64,000 nucleotides of DNA, from positions 1 through 64,000 of the forward strand of contig JAEEQH010000009.1 in assembly GCA_016285245.1 (NCBI GenBank), given 5' to 3'. This DNA comes from Prevotella sp. (lineage in GTDB: Bacteria; Bacteroidota; Bacteroidia; Bacteroidales; Bacteroidaceae). The stretch's first letter is position 1; each line of letters starts with the position of its first letter. Below the pieces are notes generated by a model. The model saw only the letters and a program-made list of their open reading frames with translations. It was not told the DNA's origin and searched no databases. Positions 37,588 through 46,895 of this stretch are shown here, piece by piece. The position numbers and the translations under genes were made by a program.

Positions 37588-37647
37588 ATTACACATAAAT
37601 ATACGGATAAATATACGTCTTTTCCAATTCAGCATGCAACGTCTCCG

Positions 37648-40600
37648 TTACTGCTCGCCCTGCGGCTCGCGGTCGGCATACTCCGAGGGAGCGACACCGA
37701 AGTGCTTGCGGAAGATGGTGGAGAAGTGGGCGAGGTTCGAGAAGCCGACGGTGTAGGCCACCTGTGTGACGTTCAGCTTCTGCTCGCGGAGCAGGCGGGC
37801 AGCCTGCTCGAGGCGGATGTTACGCAGGAACTCGCTGGTGGAGATGCCCGTCATCTCCTTCATCTTGCGGTGGAGCTGTGCACGGCTGATGCCTACCTCC
37901 TGGGTGAGCATATCGACATTGAAGTCGCTGTCGGAGAGGTTCTTGTTGATGGCCTTCATGATACGTTCCATGAGCAGCTCATCGTTGCCCTTGACTTCGG
38001 GAGCCTCGATCTTGTCGGCCTGCTGCTGGGCGCCGCTGTACTTGCCCTTCAGACGCTGTCGCGTGCGCAGCAGGTTGTCGATGTTCATGCGGAGCTCCTC
38101 CATGTTGAAGGGCTTGGCGAGGAAAGCGTCGGCGCCGCGCTCGAGTCCCTCGAGACGGTTGCCGACATCGGCCATGGAGGTGAGCATGATGACGGGTATA
38201 TCGCTGACATTGATGTTGGTCTTGATCATGCGGAGCATGGTGAAGCCGTCCATCTCGGGCATCATGACGTCGCTGACGACGAGGTCGTAGCGCTGTCCGT
38301 CGACGCTGGCGAGAAGCTCCTTCAGTCCCTCACGGCCGTTATGGCAGATGTGGAAGCGGTAGTAGCGTCCGAGCTCGTTGCTGATGTAGGTACCAATCTC
38401 TTCGTCGTCGTCGACGAGGAGGATGCGGTAGCGGTTGCCGGAGGGCTTCTGGGCGGAGGAGGTTCCCGCCGATGAATTGGCGGGCACGGTGGCGCCGGCG
38501 GCCGAGGCGAGGGCAGCATCAGAGGCGTCCGTGTCGGAGCCAGCGGCAGAAGAGGAGCCGGAGGCACCCGGGGCGGTGGCTGCCGAGACAGAGGCGGCAG
38601 GAGTGAGTCCGGAGGCGTCTGCAGCGGCGGCCGGGGTGATGATGCCAGCGGCTGCGGCGTCCTCGCGTTCTATCTCGTCGGCGGCGAGGTGTGCAAAGCC
38701 GAGAGGTAGCGTGACAGTGAAGATGGAGCCACGCTGGCCATCGGTGCGGTTCTTGGCGCTGATGGTGCCGTGGTGCATGTCGACGATCATCTTACAGAGG
38801 TTCAGTCCGATGCCCGTTCCCTTGATGTTCAGGCGACGGGCGTTGCCACCCTGATAGAAGCGGTCGAAGATGTGGCGGAGGCTGTCCTCGTCGAGTCCCA
38901 CGCCGTTGTCGATGACCTGCAGGACGGCGTTGCGCGTGTCGGCGCTGAGGCGTAGCGTGACCTGTCCCTGCTCGGCGGTGTACTTGAAGGCGTTGGAGAG
39001 GAGGTTGGAGATGACCTTGTCGAACTGGCCGCGGTCGAGCCACACGTCGAGGTGGTCGAGGCCGTCGCAGTCGACGGTGAAGCCGATCTCACGCTCCTGG
39101 GCGTTATAGTCGAACATCTTGCAGATGCCGCGTGTGAAGGCGACGAGGTCGGTCTTCTGACAGTGGAGGTGCATCTGCTGCTTGTCAATCTTGCGCACGT
39201 CGAGTATCTGGTTCACGAGGTCGAGGATGCGCTTGGCGTTGCGGTCGATGGTGTCGAGGTCGCTGTCGGCGTTGACATCGCTCTGCGAGAGTTTCTTCTT
39301 CAGGTTGTTCAGCGGACTCATGATGAGCGTCAGCGGCGAGCGGATGTCGTGCGTGGCGTTGATGAGGAACTTCATCTTCTCCTCGTCCAAGCGGCGGTTC
39401 GTGCGACGAATGTAGCCCATGACGGCGAGGACGGCGAGTGCGATGGCCACGAGGAAGTAGAGTGCGTAGGCCAGCGGTGAGCGGTACCAGGGCGGTGTGA
39501 CGATGACGGTGACCGACTTCTCGGTGCTGTAGTTGTTGCCCTTCGCCACGCGTACGTCGATATGGTAGGTGCCGGGCTGCAGCTGCGACAGGGTGACGGT
39601 GTTGCTGCCCTCCCCGTTGTCGAGCCACTGTCCGCGGTTGATGCGGTACTGGTAGTTGACGTTCGAGGCGTTGTCGAAGTTCAGCTGCGAGAAGGCCAGT
39701 GTGATGGTGTGGTCGAGATAGCTCACGGTGAAGCGGTCGCTCTGGGTGACGGCGCGGTCGGTGACCTGCTCGCCGTTGAGCACGGTGGCGGCGCTGACGG
39801 GCGTGCCGCCGACGAGGAAGGCGACGAGCTGCGGGGCGTCGACGGCCGTCTGCTGCTTCTTGACACGTGTCGGCGAGAAGACGGTGAAGCCGTCGTTCTG
39901 TCCGAAGTAGATGACGTCGCCGTCGGTATGCATTCCCACGCCGTAGAGATACTCCTTCTGCGTGAGGCCGTTGCCGGTGATATGTCCGATGAAGGTGTTG
40001 GTCTTCAGGTCGTACTGCCAGATGCCGGCGGAGGTGGAGCACCAGATGTCGCCGTCGTTGGACTGTACGATGTAACTGACGACCTTGTTGCGCAGCTGTT
40101 CGGCGCCGGGGAACGGTGCCACCGTGCGCTTCTCGCGGTCGTAGAGGTAGAGTCCCTCCTCGGTGCCGATGGCGATGGCGCCGTCGAGTTTCCGTCCGTC
40201 GGGCAGCGTGCCGGTATGCAGCTCGCAGACCTCGAAGCAGACAATGCCGTCGAGGATGACGTTCCAGCCCTGCGAGCGGAAGCTGTCGGTCTTCGGGTCG
40301 TAGCAGGAGACGCCCGACGAGGTGCCCATCCAGATGTTGCCGTCGCGGTCGTTGGAGAGACACATCACCCAGTTGTTGCACAGACGGCCTTTCTTGCCGT
40401 CGGGCTCGTTGAAGTTATGGCTGCGCAGCTGTCCCGTGGCGGGGTCGTAGATGCAGAAGCCGCGCGAGAAGGCTGAGAAGTAGAGGAGACCGTTGCGGTC
40501 GCAGGTGATGTCGTTCAGGCGGTCGCACTCCACGGTCACCTTCTGCTGGGCAGCGCCCGTCACGGGGTCGTAGGCATAGAGGGCATTGTCAGTGCCCACC

Positions 40601-41766
40601 CAGTAGCGCTTCAGGCGGTCGCGGTAGATGAACTCCGGCGACTCCGGCGCTGCGGGGTGTGCCACCACCTTGCCGGCAGCATTGAAGCCGTAAATGCCGA
40701 CGCCACGGACGGTACACCAGGTGATGCCGCCGTCGCCCTCACAGACCGAGGAGACGGGAGCGCCGAGGTGTATGCCCTGACCCTCGAAGCTCCAGCTGCT
40801 GAAGCTGAGCGGGCGCTGGGGCACCATGAGCAGACCGCGGCGCATACAGCCGAGCCAGAGGTTGCCGCTGCGGTCGAAGAGGGCGTCGCTGACGATGATG
40901 GTATGGGGGTCGATGCCGTAGGCATTGTAGGAGACGGGCTCCAGACGGCGGTGCCCGTTGCCGGTGACGCGGTAGACGCCCTGTCCGCGGGTGCCTATGT
41001 ACAGGTCGCCGGCGGCGTTGACGATAGCGCTGTTGAAGACGATGTCCTTGCGGCCGGTGGTGCTGATGTCGATGTCGGAGAGGTTCATCGCCCCGTTACG
41101 GTAAGACAGGATGCCATGCTGGCAGACGATGAGCACCTCGTCGCCATACTGCACGATGTCCTGGACGATGCCCACGGTAGTGGGGAAGGACTGTATCTTG
41201 TCGCCGTCGCGCATCATCACACGGTCGTCGAAGCCGGCCTTCCACAGGCGGCCACGGACGTCCTCGAAGAACTGGCTGAAGTACATACCGCCCTCCTCCT
41301 TCGAGAACAGTTCCAGACGTCCGTCCTTGTTCAACGTGAACGCGCCATAGCCGGCGGTGCCGAAGAGGAGCGTGCCGTCGCGGCGCTGGAGGATGGTGCT
41401 GACACGCGGCTTGATGCCGCCGGGGAAGGGATAGTGTACAAAGCGGCGCTTCTCGGCATCGAAGCGGTCGAGACCGCGGTTCGTGCCCACCCAGAGTTGT
41501 CCGTCACGGTCGCAGAACAGCTTGACGATGACGTTCGCCACGAGCGATGTCGTGTCGGCATCGTCGTGCAGGAAGGTGGCAAAGCGGTAGCCGTCGTAAC
41601 GGTTCAGTCCGTAGTCGGTGCCCACCCAAATGAAGCCTTCACGGTCCTGACAGAGGGTGGATATGAGACTGCTGGAGAAGCGTTCTGACGGCAGGAAGAG
41701 GCCTGTCTGTGCTGGTGCAAGACAGATATATAATAGGGTAAAAATCAGTAGTAATAGGCGTTTCAT
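37648..41766 (-). CDS. Hybrid two-component system regulator (HTCS)
   Basis: 1372 residues from ATG 41766 (MKRLLLLIFTLLYICLAPAQ signal). The frame extends to 41823 but that part contains the -7 box. Periplasmic sensor of Reg_prop blades (about 25-650; GFIWVGTDYGLNRYDG) and a Y_Y_Y domain (about 670-755); transmembrane helix about 763-785; histidine kinase with phospho-acceptor His near 806 (NATHDIRSP), N box NLLSNAFKYT and G boxes DNGVGLD, GTGIGL; receiver with VVSDVMMPEMDG (Asp near 1165); AraC-type helix-turn-helix at about 1258-1368. Between kinase and receiver lies an unusual Ala/Ser/Pro-rich linker of about 75 residues (about 1030-1105). HTCS proteins sense oligosaccharides in the periplasm and activate the adjacent SusCD locus. 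It lies directly beyond the SusCD operon terminator. Confidence 0.95.
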   Translation of the reverse strand: MKRLLLLIFTLLYICLAPAQTGLFLPSERFSSSLISTLCQDREGFIWVGTDYGLNRYDGYRFATFLHDDADTTSLVANVIVKLFCDRDGQLWVGTNRGLDRFDAEKRRFVHYPFPGGIKPRVSTILQRRDGTLLFGTAGYGAFTLNKDGRLELFSKEEGGMYFSQFFEDVRGRLWKAGFDDRVMMRDGDKIQSFPTTVGIVQDIVQYGDEVLIVCQHGILSYRNGAMNLSDIDISTTGRKDIVFNSAIVNAAGDLYIGTRGQGVYRVTGNGHRRLEPVSYNAYGIDPHTIIVSDALFDRSGNLWLGCMRRGLLMVPQRPLSFSSWSFEGQGIHLGAPVSSVCEGDGGITWCTVRGVGIYGFNAAGKVVAHPAAPESPEFIYRDRLKRYWVGTDNALYAYDPVTGAAQQKVTVECDRLNDITCDRNGLLYFSAFSRGFCIYDPATGQLRSHNFNEPDGKKGRLCNNWVMCLSNDRDGNIWMGTSSGVSCYDPKTDSFRSQGWNVILDGIVCFEVCELHTGTLPDGRKLDGAIAIGTEEGLYLYDREKRTVAPFPGAEQLRNKVVSYIVQSNDGDIWCSTSAGIWQYDLKTNTFIGHITGNGLTQKEYLYGVGMHTDGDVIYFGQNDGFTVFSPTRVKKQQTAVDAPQLVAFLVGGTPVSAATVLNGEQVTDRAVTQSDRFTVSYLDHTITLAFSQLNFDNASNVNYQYRINRGQWLDNGEGSNTVTLSQLQPGTYHIDVRVAKGNNYSTEKSVTVIVTPPWYRSPLAYALYFLVAIALAVLAVMGYIRRTNRRLDEEKMKFLINATHDIRSPLTLIMSPLNNLKKKLSQSDVNADSDLDTIDRNAKRILDLVNQILDVRKIDKQQMHLHCQKTDLVAFTRGICKMFDYNAQEREIGFTVDCDGLDHLDVWLDRGQFDKVISNLLSNAFKYTAEQGQVTLRLSADTRNAVLQVIDNGVGLDEDSLRHIFDRFYQGGNARRLNIKGTGIGLNLCKMIVDMHHGTISAKNRTDGQRGSIFTVTLPLGFAHLAADEIEREDAAAAGIITPAAAADASGLTPAASVSAATAPGASGSSSAAGSDTDASDAALASAAGATVPANSSAGTSSAQKPSGNRYRILLVDDDEEIGTYISNELGRYYRFHICHNGREGLKELLASVDGQRYDLVVSDVMMPEMDGFTMLRMIKTNINVSDIPVIMLTSMADVGNRLEGLERGADAFLAKPFNMEELRMNIDNLLRTRQRLKGKYSGAQQQADKIEAPEVKGNDELLMERIMKAINKNLSDSDFNVDMLTQEVGISRAQLHRKMKEMTGISTSEFLRNIRLEQAARLLREQKLNVTQVAYTVGFSNLAHFSTIFRKHFGVAPSEYADREPQGEQ

Positions 41767-41793
41767 CGCACAGTAGTTGTAGTTAGTCGGCTG

Positions 41794-41824
41794 CAAAGAT
41801 ACTGTTTTTTCGTGAAACACCAAA
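41794..41824 (-). promoter_or_regulatory. Promoter of the HTCS gene
   Basis: -7 TATCTTTG at 41801-41794 (minus) with TTTG (41824-41821) 19 bp upstream, the full Bacteroidota form. No TGARAC box at 27 bp. This fits constitutive expression of the sensor. Confidence 0.8.
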
Positions 41825-41857
41825 AAAAACGGACAGTTTTTTACTGTCCGCTTTTTT
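41822..41857. terminator. Bidirectional terminator after the SusCD operon
   Basis: An 8-bp stem CGGACAGT (41830-41837)/ACTGTCCG (41843-41850) has eight A on the left and six T on the right, so it can stop transcription from either side. It ends the operon whose last stop codon is at 41931; its left edge overlaps the -33 region of the HTCS promoter. Confidence 0.85.
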
Positions 41858-41930
41858 AGGAACTCAACTTTCGCCTATTTATAAAACAACCACGTGGTTG
41901 AAGTATCATTACATTAATTACATTGTTCCT

Positions 41931-43637
41931 TTACGGCAGTGGCAGGAACCAGTTCTTCGTGTCCATGAGCAGGGCACGCAGAGGCTCGTCGACCTCGCCG
42001 TTACGACGGCTGACGGGGTTGGCGAGGTAGGCGGGATCGCCACGACGCAAGGCCACACGCAGGAGGTCATAGTAGCGGTAGCCCTCGAAGGCACCCTCGA
42101 GTGCCATCTCGTCGATGATCATGTCCTCGACCAGGGGAATCTGGTAGTTGACGGTGTCCTGACGCGTTGCCAGCTCGCTGGCAGGCTGCGGCAGCACGTA
42201 GTAGGCATTGGCATTGGTGTCGCCGCAGCCGCGGGAGTGGACACCCATGGCCTGTGCCTGACGGAACACCTGACGGTCGAAGGTGATGAGGTCACCGGCC
42301 TTCGCCTGCTCGATGGTGTCGACATACTCCTGGATATAATCCTGACAGACGCCGTACTTCAGCACGACCATGGCCGACTGCGGCAGTCCGAGACGGTTCA
42401 GGGCCTCGGCATAGCGCAGGTAGATCATCGTCAGACGGCTGGTAGGCACGCGGTCGGTCCAGATCTTCGAGATGGTCTGGCGGTAGGGGTTGTCCTCGGA
42501 GAACTCGTCCTTGCCGCCCGAGCTGTTCAGCTTGTAGTTACTATAGAGGCGCAAGTCACCAGGCAGAAGTTCATCCATGAGTCCGATCTTCGGAGCGTAG
42601 AGCGTGTCACGGCTCACGTCGGTACGGTTCTCGAAGCAGTAGATCTGGGCAGCCGAGAGGTTGCGCATACCCTTCGAGGGCTCCAGCTGGTAGTAATAGT
42701 TCTTCTCGCGGGTGGAGTTGAAGATGTTTGGCAGATCGCTGACGACACCGTCGAAGACACGCTCCTCCATCGGGATGAAGCTCAACACCTCGCTGGTGTT
42801 ACGGACGGTGTAGTTCGACGAGGGATAGGTCATCTCCGTGGCCGACGGCCAGGTGGTGCTCGACGAGTTCATGGGATGAGGATCGTCCTGCCATGTCAGG
42901 TATTCGTGGTACCACTTCGCGGCCTCTTCGTAGCGTCCAGCCCAGAGGCAGAGGTCGCCGAGGAGCGCACGCATGGGGATGAAGAAGAGCTGCGAGTTGA
43001 AGTTGTTGATGGTACCGAAGTTGGGCAACTCGACGCCCACGAGGGGTGTCAGGTCGTCAATCAGGAAGTTGCAGACGCCGGTGATATCGGTATACTCGCC
43101 GTTGACGGCATCGCGGGCCTCCTTCTCAGTCATCAGCGGCTCGGTGACCAGGGGCACACGGCCGTAGGCGGTGACGAGCTGCAGGTACGTCCATGCACGG
43201 TAGGTCTTGACGACGGCATACTCCTGGATGAAGAGGCGGCGTCCGCGGCGCTGCATAGCCGTGTCGGCATGGGCGATGTAATAGTTGCAGTTGTTGATGA
43301 CGGCATAGTAGTCGCTCACGTTGTTGTACTTGTTGGGAGCGGCGAAGTCGAAGGCGGAAAGGCGCTTCAGGTCGGCCGAGGCAGCCACGGTGGTGGTCAT
43401 CAGGTCGCCGCGAACCTCGCCGAGGAGTACCGAGCGGTCGGCGATGAGCTGCATTTTGTTAAGGATGCCGAGGACGCTATATACCGAGTCGGTAGCGTGG
43501 TTCAGGGTGTTGTCCTTCTCGTACTCCACCAAGTCTGAACCAGTCTCGAGCATATCGGAGCAGCCTGCCAGCAGCGTTGCTGCTGCCAGAATGTAAAAAT
43601 TAAACAATTTAAAAATTGAAAAATTATTCCGTTTCAT
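41931..43637 (-). CDS. SusD-like outer-membrane glycan-binding lipoprotein (last gene of operon)
   Basis: 568 residues from ATG 43637. A lipoprotein signal ends in LLAGC (Cys26). SusD/RagB fold: N-terminal TPR-like helices (SVYSVLGILNKMQLIADRSVLLGEVRGD) and a C-terminal region with RYAEALNRLG and GYRYYDLLR. It forms the lid of the SusC porin encoded just upstream and binds oligosaccharides at the cell surface. The signal peptide part NNFSIFKLFNFYIL is encoded by AT-rich heptamer-like repeats (AAATTGAA-type), as in other genes of this operon. Followed by a bidirectional terminator. The ligand is not readable from sequence. Confidence 0.93.
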   Translation of the reverse strand: MKRNNFSIFKLFNFYILAAATLLAGCSDMLETGSDLVEYEKDNTLNHATDSVYSVLGILNKMQLIADRSVLLGEVRGDLMTTTVAASADLKRLSAFDFAAPNKYNNVSDYYAVINNCNYYIAHADTAMQRRGRRLFIQEYAVVKTYRAWTYLQLVTAYGRVPLVTEPLMTEKEARDAVNGEYTDITGVCNFLIDDLTPLVGVELPNFGTINNFNSQLFFIPMRALLGDLCLWAGRYEEAAKWYHEYLTWQDDPHPMNSSSTTWPSATEMTYPSSNYTVRNTSEVLSFIPMEERVFDGVVSDLPNIFNSTREKNYYYQLEPSKGMRNLSAAQIYCFENRTDVSRDTLYAPKIGLMDELLPGDLRLYSNYKLNSSGGKDEFSEDNPYRQTISKIWTDRVPTSRLTMIYLRYAEALNRLGLPQSAMVVLKYGVCQDYIQEYVDTIEQAKAGDLITFDRQVFRQAQAMGVHSRGCGDTNANAYYVLPQPASELATRQDTVNYQIPLVEDMIIDEMALEGAFEGYRYYDLLRVALRRGDPAYLANPVSRRNGEVDEPLRALLMDTKNWFLPLP

Positions 43638-43716
43638 ATCTAGATCCTTTTTACATTTTACATTTTTCAATTGTAACAGTTTATAATTGTTACATTTTTT
43701 AATTTTTACATTTTCC
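43575..43716. repeat. AT-rich heptamer-type repeats between and into SusD
   Basis: Units such as TTTTACA, ATTTTTA and AATTGAA repeat across the SusC-SusD gap and into the SusD signal-peptide codons. An imperfect inverted pair TGTAAC...TGTTACA is included (about 43672-43696). Confidence 0.55.
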
Positions 43717-46700
43717 TTACAGGTTGATGTTCACACCTACAGAGAACGAGCGGCCGGCAGACAGCAGGCCACGGTCGATGCCCTGCGTGAAGATGCTGCC
43801 GTTCATGGCACAGTCGGGATCACTACCCAGGTAGCGGGTGATGGTGAAGAGGTTCGACGCGTTAGCCCAGACGGTGAAGCCCTGCAGATAGGTGCTCTGC
43901 AACGGCAGGTAGTAGCTGAGCGTGACGGAAGCCAGTCGGAGGTAGGAGCCGTCCTCTATCCAACGGTCGCTGAAGCGGCTGTTGCCCATGGGGTCGCGGT
44001 AGCTGACGCGGGGGATGTCGGTCACCTGTCCCTCGGTGGTCCAGCGGCGGTTCATGGCCGTCGTCTGGTTCATGAAGAGGCTGCCGCCCTCGAGGAGCGA
44101 GCGCTGGTAGTTGTAGACATCGTTGCCCAGCGAGTAGTTGAACACCGCCTGGAGGGTGATGCTCTTCCAGTTGAAGTTGGTGAAGATGTTACCGTAGATG
44201 TCGGGGTTCGGGTCGCCGATGATGACACGATCGTCATCGTTGATCTCGCCGTTGCCGTCGAGGTCGACGAAGTTCATGTCGCCGGCAGAGAAGTAAGCCC
44301 TGTCGCCGTTGGTACGGACGATGTACTTACCATCCTTGTCAGCATCGACGGAGTTGGCATAGACGCCATTGGTCCTGTAGCCGTAGAACACGCCGACGGG
44401 CTGGCCTACCTGCGTGCGGATGTTGGCATTGTAGACGCTGGTCTCGAAAGGACTGTTGTTGTCGGGCAGGGCCGTCACACGGTTCTTATAGTGGCCGACG
44501 GAAGCACCCATCTCCCAGCGGAAGTTGCGCAGGTTGAGCACCTTCACACGGGCGCTGACATCGAAGCCGTCGTTCTGCAGTTTGCCGTCGTTGGTCCAGC
44601 TCTGCTCCAGACCGCTGGTCCATGCCAGCTGGCTCAGTGCAAGGAGGTTCGACGTCCAGCTGCGGAACACGTTCAGGCGGACATTCAGGCGGTTGCTGAA
44701 GAAGTTACCCTCGAGACCGGCCGTCAGACGGCGTGTCGTCTCCCACTGCAACTCGGTGTTACCGATGTTGCCTATTAACAGGCCCGTGGCCTGGTTGTTG
44801 AGCATACGGCGCGAGACGAAGTAAGAACGTGCTGCCGTGGGGTCGATGTCGTCGTTGCCGCTGACGTCGAAGCCGACGTTCAGACGGAGGTAGTCGATGC
44901 CCTTGACGCCGGCCAGCCAGCGCTCGTTGCTCATCACCCAAGCTCCCTCGATGCTGGGGAACAGTCCCCAGACGACGCCGCCGACCTTCAGGCCTGAGCC
45001 GGAATCGCCGAAGCGCGACGAGGCATGGGCGGAGAGGCCGCCGCTGAGGTAGTAGCGCTGGCCGTAGTTGTAGTCGGCCAAGGCGTACCACTGTATCTCG
45101 CGCGTCTTGTCCTCGTCACCGCCGGTGGTCTTGAACAGCAGCGAGGTGTTCATGTTAGGCGTCTTGTCGTTGCCGGTGTTGTAACCGCGCTGCTGGGTGA
45201 GGGCGTAGTCGTTGTTACGGTAGCGCACACCACCCTTCACGCCGATGTCATGGGCGCCATAGAGGTGCTGCCATGTCACACGGGTGTCGCTCTGGAGTAT
45301 CGTCTGACGGGCGGCGAGGCTCTGGGCGTAGTTCTGCAGCGTCGTGGCATCGTCGAGACCGTCGACGGTGAACGTCGGCACACCCTGGATAGGCAGGTAG
45401 TACATCTCGTTGGTATTGATGAGCGTCAGCGAGAAGTGCTCGCTGATGGAGAGATGACGGTTGAGCTTGTAACGCGGCATCACCGAGAAGACGATGAGGC
45501 GGTTGCCCATGGAGTTACGGTTCTTGCCCTCGCCCTGCTGGAGGATGCCCAGGGGGTTGGCCAGTCGGCCGCGGCCCTGGAAGAGTCCCTCGAGGTAGTC
45601 GTCAGCGTCAGCCAGGTAGTGGCTGACATTGCCACCCTTGTCGTAGGCATAGGGAGAGAGGAACGGCGACTTGGCCAGGGCGATGAATCCCGGCGAGGTG
45701 ATGACGCCCGTGAGGGTGTTCAGCGGTGCACCGTCGTCGCGCAGCTCGCGGTCGACGTCGCTGTAGGAGGCGTCGAAGCGCACGTCGAGGTTACGGATGA
45801 CCTCGATGTCACTGTTCAGGCGCATATTGAAGCGCGAGTAGTCGTTGTTCTTCAGCGTGGCGTTACCCAGTGAGTAGCCCACCGAGAGGTTGTAGGAGGC
45901 GACATTGTCACCACCCTGGACGTTGATGCCGTAGTTCTGCGAGAACACGTTGTCGTAGACCAGGTCCTTCCAGTCGGTGTTGTTATGATACTGGTTGTAA
46001 TAGAAGTAGCTGGGGTCGTTGTTGACGAACTTCATGCGGCCGAGGGTGGACGTCTGATTCGACAGCAACTCGGTGGCATAGAGACGATAGTCCTCGCCAC
46101 TCATCATGTCAGAAGTCTTGGGCATCAGCTCGTAACGGCCGTTGATGGTGACGTCGATCTTCGTGGTCATCGACTTGTTACGCTTGGTGTGGATGTGTAC
46201 CACGCCGTTGGCACCCTTCACGCCGTAGAGGGCGGTACCGTTCTTGATGATCTCGACACGCTCGATGTCGTTGACATTGAGGTTGGCCAAGAGGTTGTTC
46301 AGGTAACCGTCGTGCAACATCTCGCGGCCGTACTGCATATCGTAGATTACGTCGTCGACGACGATGAGGGGCTGGGCGTTAGCCGACAGCGAATGGATAC
46401 CGTCGATGAGCATGAGGTTGCCCAGGCCGGGGATGCCGCCGTGAGACACGGAACGCATATCGGCGCCGAGCTGCTGCTGCACCAGCGGGTCGATGCTCAG
46501 CACCGAGGTATTGTCGAACTGCGTGGCCTCGGCATTCAGCGATGCCTGCGTGGTAGGCTTATAGTCCTGACGGAACGCCTCGTGGAAGAGCTGGCCGTTG
46601 GCCTTGCCATTGTGAATGGCGCGCTGTTCCATGTTATATCCGTCGACACGCATCGACACCGAGCGTACGAAGGCGGGGATACGCAGCTCGTAGCAGCCTT

Positions 46701-46893
46701 TCTCGTCGGTCATGGTCGAGAACTTCGTCTCACCGTAGGCAGCGACGATGACACCCGCCAGGGGCTGTCCCGTAGCGGCGTCGACGACCTTGCCGGTGAC
46801 GGTCTGCTGGTCAGCGGGCACCGTCGACTTCTCCTGAGCTGCCACGGTCATCGCCGTGAGCAGCATTACGAATGATATGATATACTTCTTCAT
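43717..46893 (-). CDS. SusC-like TonB-dependent outer-membrane transporter (second pair)
   Basis: 1058 residues with a signal peptide (MKKYIISFVM, to about 19). A carboxypeptidase-like regulatory domain (VTGKVVDAATGQPLAGVIV, about 30-110) comes before the TonB plug (about 130-250; PLIVVDDVIYDMQ, NDIERVEIIKNGTALYG, GVVHIHTKR) and a 22-strand-type barrel to the C-terminus. SusC proteins import oligosaccharides using TonB energy, with SusD as lid. The plug is divergent: the usual GAxGxNGVIxIxTK is here GVKGANGVVHIHTKR. It lies 2 bp after the FAS1 gene and 79 bp before its SusD partner. Confidence 0.94.
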   Translation of the reverse strand: MKKYIISFVMLLTAMTVAAQEKSTVPADQQTVTGKVVDAATGQPLAGVIVAAYGETKFSTMTDEKGCYELRIPAFVRSVSMRVDGYNMEQRAIHNGKANGQLFHEAFRQDYKPTTQASLNAEATQFDNTSVLSIDPLVQQQLGADMRSVSHGGIPGLGNLMLIDGIHSLSANAQPLIVVDDVIYDMQYGREMLHDGYLNNLLANLNVNDIERVEIIKNGTALYGVKGANGVVHIHTKRNKSMTTKIDVTINGRYELMPKTSDMMSGEDYRLYATELLSNQTSTLGRMKFVNNDPSYFYYNQYHNNTDWKDLVYDNVFSQNYGINVQGGDNVASYNLSVGYSLGNATLKNNDYSRFNMRLNSDIEVIRNLDVRFDASYSDVDRELRDDGAPLNTLTGVITSPGFIALAKSPFLSPYAYDKGGNVSHYLADADDYLEGLFQGRGRLANPLGILQQGEGKNRNSMGNRLIVFSVMPRYKLNRHLSISEHFSLTLINTNEMYYLPIQGVPTFTVDGLDDATTLQNYAQSLAARQTILQSDTRVTWQHLYGAHDIGVKGGVRYRNNDYALTQQRGYNTGNDKTPNMNTSLLFKTTGGDEDKTREIQWYALADYNYGQRYYLSGGLSAHASSRFGDSGSGLKVGGVVWGLFPSIEGAWVMSNERWLAGVKGIDYLRLNVGFDVSGNDDIDPTAARSYFVSRRMLNNQATGLLIGNIGNTELQWETTRRLTAGLEGNFFSNRLNVRLNVFRSWTSNLLALSQLAWTSGLEQSWTNDGKLQNDGFDVSARVKVLNLRNFRWEMGASVGHYKNRVTALPDNNSPFETSVYNANIRTQVGQPVGVFYGYRTNGVYANSVDADKDGKYIVRTNGDRAYFSAGDMNFVDLDGNGEINDDDRVIIGDPNPDIYGNIFTNFNWKSITLQAVFNYSLGNDVYNYQRSLLEGGSLFMNQTTAMNRRWTTEGQVTDIPRVSYRDPMGNSRFSDRWIEDGSYLRLASVTLSYYLPLQSTYLQGFTVWANASNLFTITRYLGSDPDCAMNGSIFTQGIDRGLLSAGRSFSVGVNINL

Positions 46894-46895
46894 GG

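Larger units (their letters stand above)
36551..37647. other. 1.1-kb non-coding, repeat-rich interval
   Basis: No credible gene was seen. From left to right it holds CACAGAGG-type repeats with a 20-bp inverted pair (36657-36676 and 36812-36831, 19 of 20 matching); nested inverted repeats (36911-37134) including alternating CG/TA tracts; a 19-bp inverted pair CGCTTTGCTTGCAAAGAAT (about 37012-37030 and 37270-37288); AT-rich AAATTAGAATAA-type repeats to 37440; and a tandem repeat ending in a 32-bp palindrome. Short frames here are repeats read as peptides. Confidence 0.7.
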
